Shown: positions 61,696 to 64,000 of the stretch, piece after piece
Position numbering within the stretch: position 1 is the first letter of the stretch
Layout: each line of letters starts with the position of its first letter
The notes under the pieces: model-generated
What the model was told of the DNA's origin: nothing
Databases searched by the model: none
The model's input: the letters and a program-made list of their open reading frames with translations, nothing else
Assembly: GCA_018970255.1 (NCBI GenBank)
Contig: JAGWWS010000007.1
Location: 18,037 to 82,036, forward strand
Reading direction: 5' to 3'
DNA length: 64,000 bases
Source: Verrucomicrobiota bacterium
GTDB lineage: Bacteria > Verrucomicrobiota > Verrucomicrobiia > Chthoniobacterales > Terrimicrobiaceae
Position numbers and translations under genes: made by a program

Positions 61696-63191
61696 GGCAG
61701 GAGGAGGGCGGGCGTGACGAGGTTCACAAGGATTTGCGGGAAGAACCCGAAGACGAGCATCACGCCGAGGAGCAGGACCACCGCGGCGCGGGGCAGCCCG
61801 GAGAGATCGGCGAGGCCGGACCAGCGCTCGGGCAGCGGGCCCATGAAGATGCGGCGGTAGGCGCGCAGCATGTAAATGGCGGAAATGACGATCCCCCAAA
61901 CCGCGCAAATCGTGGCGATCTGGAACGCATTGAATTTGAAAATTTCCTGCCCGCCGGCCGCGCCCATGAGCGATTGCCCGCCCACGAAGGCGCCGAAGAA
62001 CACCATCAATTCGGAAGCGAAGCCGAGGAAGCCCGGCAGGCCGACCGAAGCCATGGCGGCGAAGCCGAATGCGAGCCCGAGGCGCGGGGTGGCGCGTGCG
62101 ATGCCGCCGAGTTCGGCGAAGTCCAGCGTGCCTGTGCGTTCGCGGATTTCCCCGGCGAGGGCGAAGAGGGCGGCGACCGTGAGCCCGTGGCTGAGGAGCA
62201 TGAGCGAGGAGCCGGTGAGGCTGATTTCATTCAACGCGGCGAAGCCGAGGAAAATGTAGCCCATGTGCATGACGCTCGAGTAGCCGAGCATGAGGTCGAG
62301 CTTGCGCTGGGCAATCGTCACATAGCCGACATAGAGGATGTTGCCGACGAGGAGGGCGAGCAGCAGCGGCATGAATTGCTGGATGGATTCCGGCAGCACC
62401 GGCGCCGCGATGCGGATGAGCCCGTAGAGGCCGAATTTTTTCAACACGCCCGCGTGGAGCATCGAGGCCGGGGCGGGGGCGCAGGCGTAGGCTTGGGGCG
62501 CCCAGGTGTGGAACGGGAAGAGCGAGACGAGGATCCCGAATCCCACGAGCAGGAGCAGGTAAACCACGGGCGAGTCCGGAATCGTGCCGGTATCCGCCAT
62601 TTCGATGATCTTCCGCAGGTCGAAGGTGCGGAGTTCCACAGGCTGGATGAGGTAGAGGCCGATGATGCCGAGGAGGAGGATGAAGCTGCCGGTGGCGAGG
62701 TAAACGGTCGCTTTCCACGCGGCGGCCTGGCGGTCACCCGAACCCCAGATGCCGATGAGCAGGAAGGTCGGGATGAGCGCGAGTTCGTGGAACATGTAGA
62801 AGAACATGAGGTCCACGGAGGCGAATGCGCCGATCACGCCGGCGGAAATGAACATGAGGCTCGCGTAGAACCAGCTGGCATTCTCGGCCGGCTCGCGGGC
62901 GACCCAGACGGCGGCGAGCGTCACGGCGGTCGAAAGGAAAAGCATCACCATGCTGAGCCCGTCGGCGCCGAGCGTGAAGGAGATGCCCAGTTGCGGGACG
63001 ACCGGGGCGGTGGAGAAAAATTGGAAACCGAGTTCGGCGGGTTTGAAAAACGCCATGAGCGCACCGAAAAAGGCGAGGTTCAGGCCGGCGGCGAAGACCG
63101 CGGTGCGGCGGGCGTTTGCCCCGAGGATGATGAGCCCGGCCGCAAGGACCGGAACGAGGATGAGGAAGAGGAGCGGGCTCGGGAGCGTCAT
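61692..63191 (-). CDS. nuoM: NADH-quinone oxidoreductase subunit M
   Basis: A 499-residue proton-pumping membrane subunit. Diagnostic stretches are FYMFHELALIPTFLLIGIWG (conserved Glu), PFHTWAPQAYACAPAPASMLHAGVLKKFGLYGLIRI (Lys), and RKLDLMLGYSSVMHMGYIFLG. The start overlaps the nuoL stop by 4 bases and the stop overlaps the nuoN start, so all three subunits are translated in series. Confidence 0.96.
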   Translation of the reverse strand: MTLPSPLLFLILVPVLAAGLIILGANARRTAVFAAGLNLAFFGALMAFFKPAELGFQFFSTAPVVPQLGISFTLGADGLSMVMLFLSTAVTLAAVWVAREPAENASWFYASLMFISAGVIGAFASVDLMFFYMFHELALIPTFLLIGIWGSGDRQAAAWKATVYLATGSFILLLGIIGLYLIQPVELRTFDLRKIIEMADTGTIPDSPVVYLLLLVGFGILVSLFPFHTWAPQAYACAPAPASMLHAGVLKKFGLYGLIRIAAPVLPESIQQFMPLLLALLVGNILYVGYVTIAQRKLDLMLGYSSVMHMGYIFLGFAALNEISLTGSSLMLLSHGLTVAALFALAGEIRERTGTLDFAELGGIARATPRLGLAFGFAAMASVGLPGFLGFASELMVFFGAFVGGQSLMGAAGGQEIFKFNAFQIATICAVWGIVISAIYMLRAYRRIFMGPLPERWSGLADLSGLPRAAVVLLLGVMLVFGFFPQILVNLVTPALLLP

Positions 63192-64000
63192 TTCGCGAGG
63201 AGGAGGTAGAGGAGGCCGACGACGCCCGCGCCGAAGAGGAACGCGTAGGCTTGGATGTTCCCGAGTTGCAGGAAGCGGAGGACAAAGCCGGTCGCCCAGG
63301 CGAGTTTGCTCGGGAGTTGCACCACCACGAGGTCAACGACCCAGCGGTCCGCCCACGAGAGCACCGCGGAGCCGCCGCCCTGGATTTTGTTCACGAACCA
63401 GTAGTAGATGTCGTCGATATAAAGGCGGTTGGCGAAAAGCGGGATCGAAATGGGGTCCTTCTCCGCCTTGAAGTAGAGCAGGGCGGCGAGGCCGGCGCCG
63501 CCGAAGAACATCGCGTAGAGGAACGGGTGGAGGAGGTGCGGCACGGCGGATTCCTCGGGGTGTTGGAGGGTGAAGAAGTGTTCCTGGACGAACGGGAACC
63601 CGGCGAGCAGCGCGGGGATGGTGAGCAGGAGCATCGGGATGAGCATCGAGGCGGGCTGCTCCTTGGCGTGTTCGGCGTGTTCGCTGCGGGCCTTCCCGAA
63701 GAAGACGCCGAAGAACTCGCGGAAAATGTAGAACGCGGTGAGCCCGGCGGCGGCGGCGGCGAGCCAGCCGAGGACCGGGATTTTCACGACCGCCCATTCG
63801 ATGATGAGGTCCTTGCTGAAATACCCGCTCGTGTAGGGGCAGCCGGCCAGCGCGAGCATGCCGGCGAAGAAGCAGAACATCGTCACCGGCGTTTTTTTGC
63901 GGAGCCCGCCCATGTGCCACATGTCGGTCTCGTGGTGCATGGCGATCATCACGGAACCGGCGGCGAGGAAGAGGAGGCACTTGAAGCAGGCGTGCGTGAA
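63188..64000 (-). CDS. nuoL: NADH-quinone oxidoreductase subunit L, 5' part outside window
   Basis: The visible 270 or so C-terminal residues read in from the right edge as THACFKCLLFLAAGSVMIAM, the NuoL signature around its conserved channel lysine. MGGLRKKTPVTMFCFFAGMLALAGCPYTSGYFSKDLII follows, then the membrane-parallel C-terminal helix region and a terminal anchor helix (AYAFLFGAGVVGLLYLLLAK). The start and first half lie beyond 64000. The frame is open to the last base. Confidence 0.95.
   Translation of the reverse strand, partial: FTHACFKCLLFLAAGSVMIAMHHETDMWHMGGLRKKTPVTMFCFFAGMLALAGCPYTSGYFSKDLIIEWAVVKIPVLGWLAAAAAGLTAFYIFREFFGVFFGKARSEHAEHAKEQPASMLIPMLLLTIPALLAGFPFVQEHFFTLQHPEESAVPHLLHPFLYAMFFGGAGLAALLYFKAEKDPISIPLFANRLYIDDIYYWFVNKIQGGGSAVLSWADRWVVDLVVVQLPSKLAWATGFVLRFLQLGNIQAYAFLFGAGVVGLLYLLLAK

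Overview
The window is a GC-rich chromosomal segment from a diderm (Gram-negative-type) bacterium. TolC, RND and TatA components, a LAB_N remnant and respiratory complex I genes all point to an outer membrane and aerobic-type respiration. Several dispersed intergenic repeat families are of kinds I associate with Verrucomicrobiota/Planctomycetota genomes: hairpins whose read-through gives GRARPPD-like peptides, a TEDTEST-type inverted repeat, GTGVSPV-type repeats and SQISNLK-type AT-rich repeats. A member of Verrucomicrobiota is my best guess. It is an inference, because no rRNA gene is present.

Layout. (1) 1-3150 looks like the end of a prophage: a repeat-built virion protein, a tail-fibre-like protein and two small downstream genes, then two opposite-strand cargo-type genes (a TRASH/YHS-like metal-binding protein and a SLOG-fold protein). 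It stops just short of the 3' end of a tRNA-Lys gene. (2) 3.6-13.9 kb is housekeeping: sugar porter, mnmA-cutA, folC-accD-comF-CPBP protease, bioA, an MFS protein and two unknown proteins. (3) 13.9-21.8 kb is an RND efflux pair followed, apparently by translational coupling, by a polar amino acid ABC transporter whose binding protein and permease are fused, then an MFS transporter. (4) 21.8-31.8 kb holds a TlpA-like secreted protein, an EEP-family hydrolase, tatA, a glycosyltransferase, a PAP2 phosphatase, tRNA-Arg, two lipoproteins, a TolC protein with a long proline-rich N-terminus, a Pit phosphate permease and PgeF. (5) 31.8-46.5 kb holds an NSS symporter with its small subunit, an SDR, yggS, clpB, a VapBC module, tRNA-Arg, an enoyl reductase-like MDR, the rpmI-rplT-pheS-pheT block and a secreted GH13 amylase. 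(6) 47-59.7 kb is a surface-polysaccharide locus: a UGM-like flavoprotein, GT8, two paralogous GT2-like enzymes, GT4, flippase, GT87 and GT2. It is peppered with repeats, a four-helix-bundle (S23-type) gene, two toxin-antitoxin modules, a partial flippase duplication and a broken LAB_N gene. (7) 59.8-64 kb holds a MutT/MTH1-like Nudix gene and the nuoL-nuoM-nuoN end of a complex I operon, which runs off the right edge.

The most distinctive features are repeats interacting with genes: a 33-bp near-perfect direct repeat bracketing the four-helix-bundle gene and supplying its stop codon, a repeat-derived in-frame insertion of about 50 residues in PheT, and a family of post-stop hairpins with a constant loop and co-varying stems. 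The polysaccharide locus also shows an apparently recent tandem flippase duplication, with a DUF433/DUF5615 toxin-antitoxin pair sitting between the truncated and intact copies.
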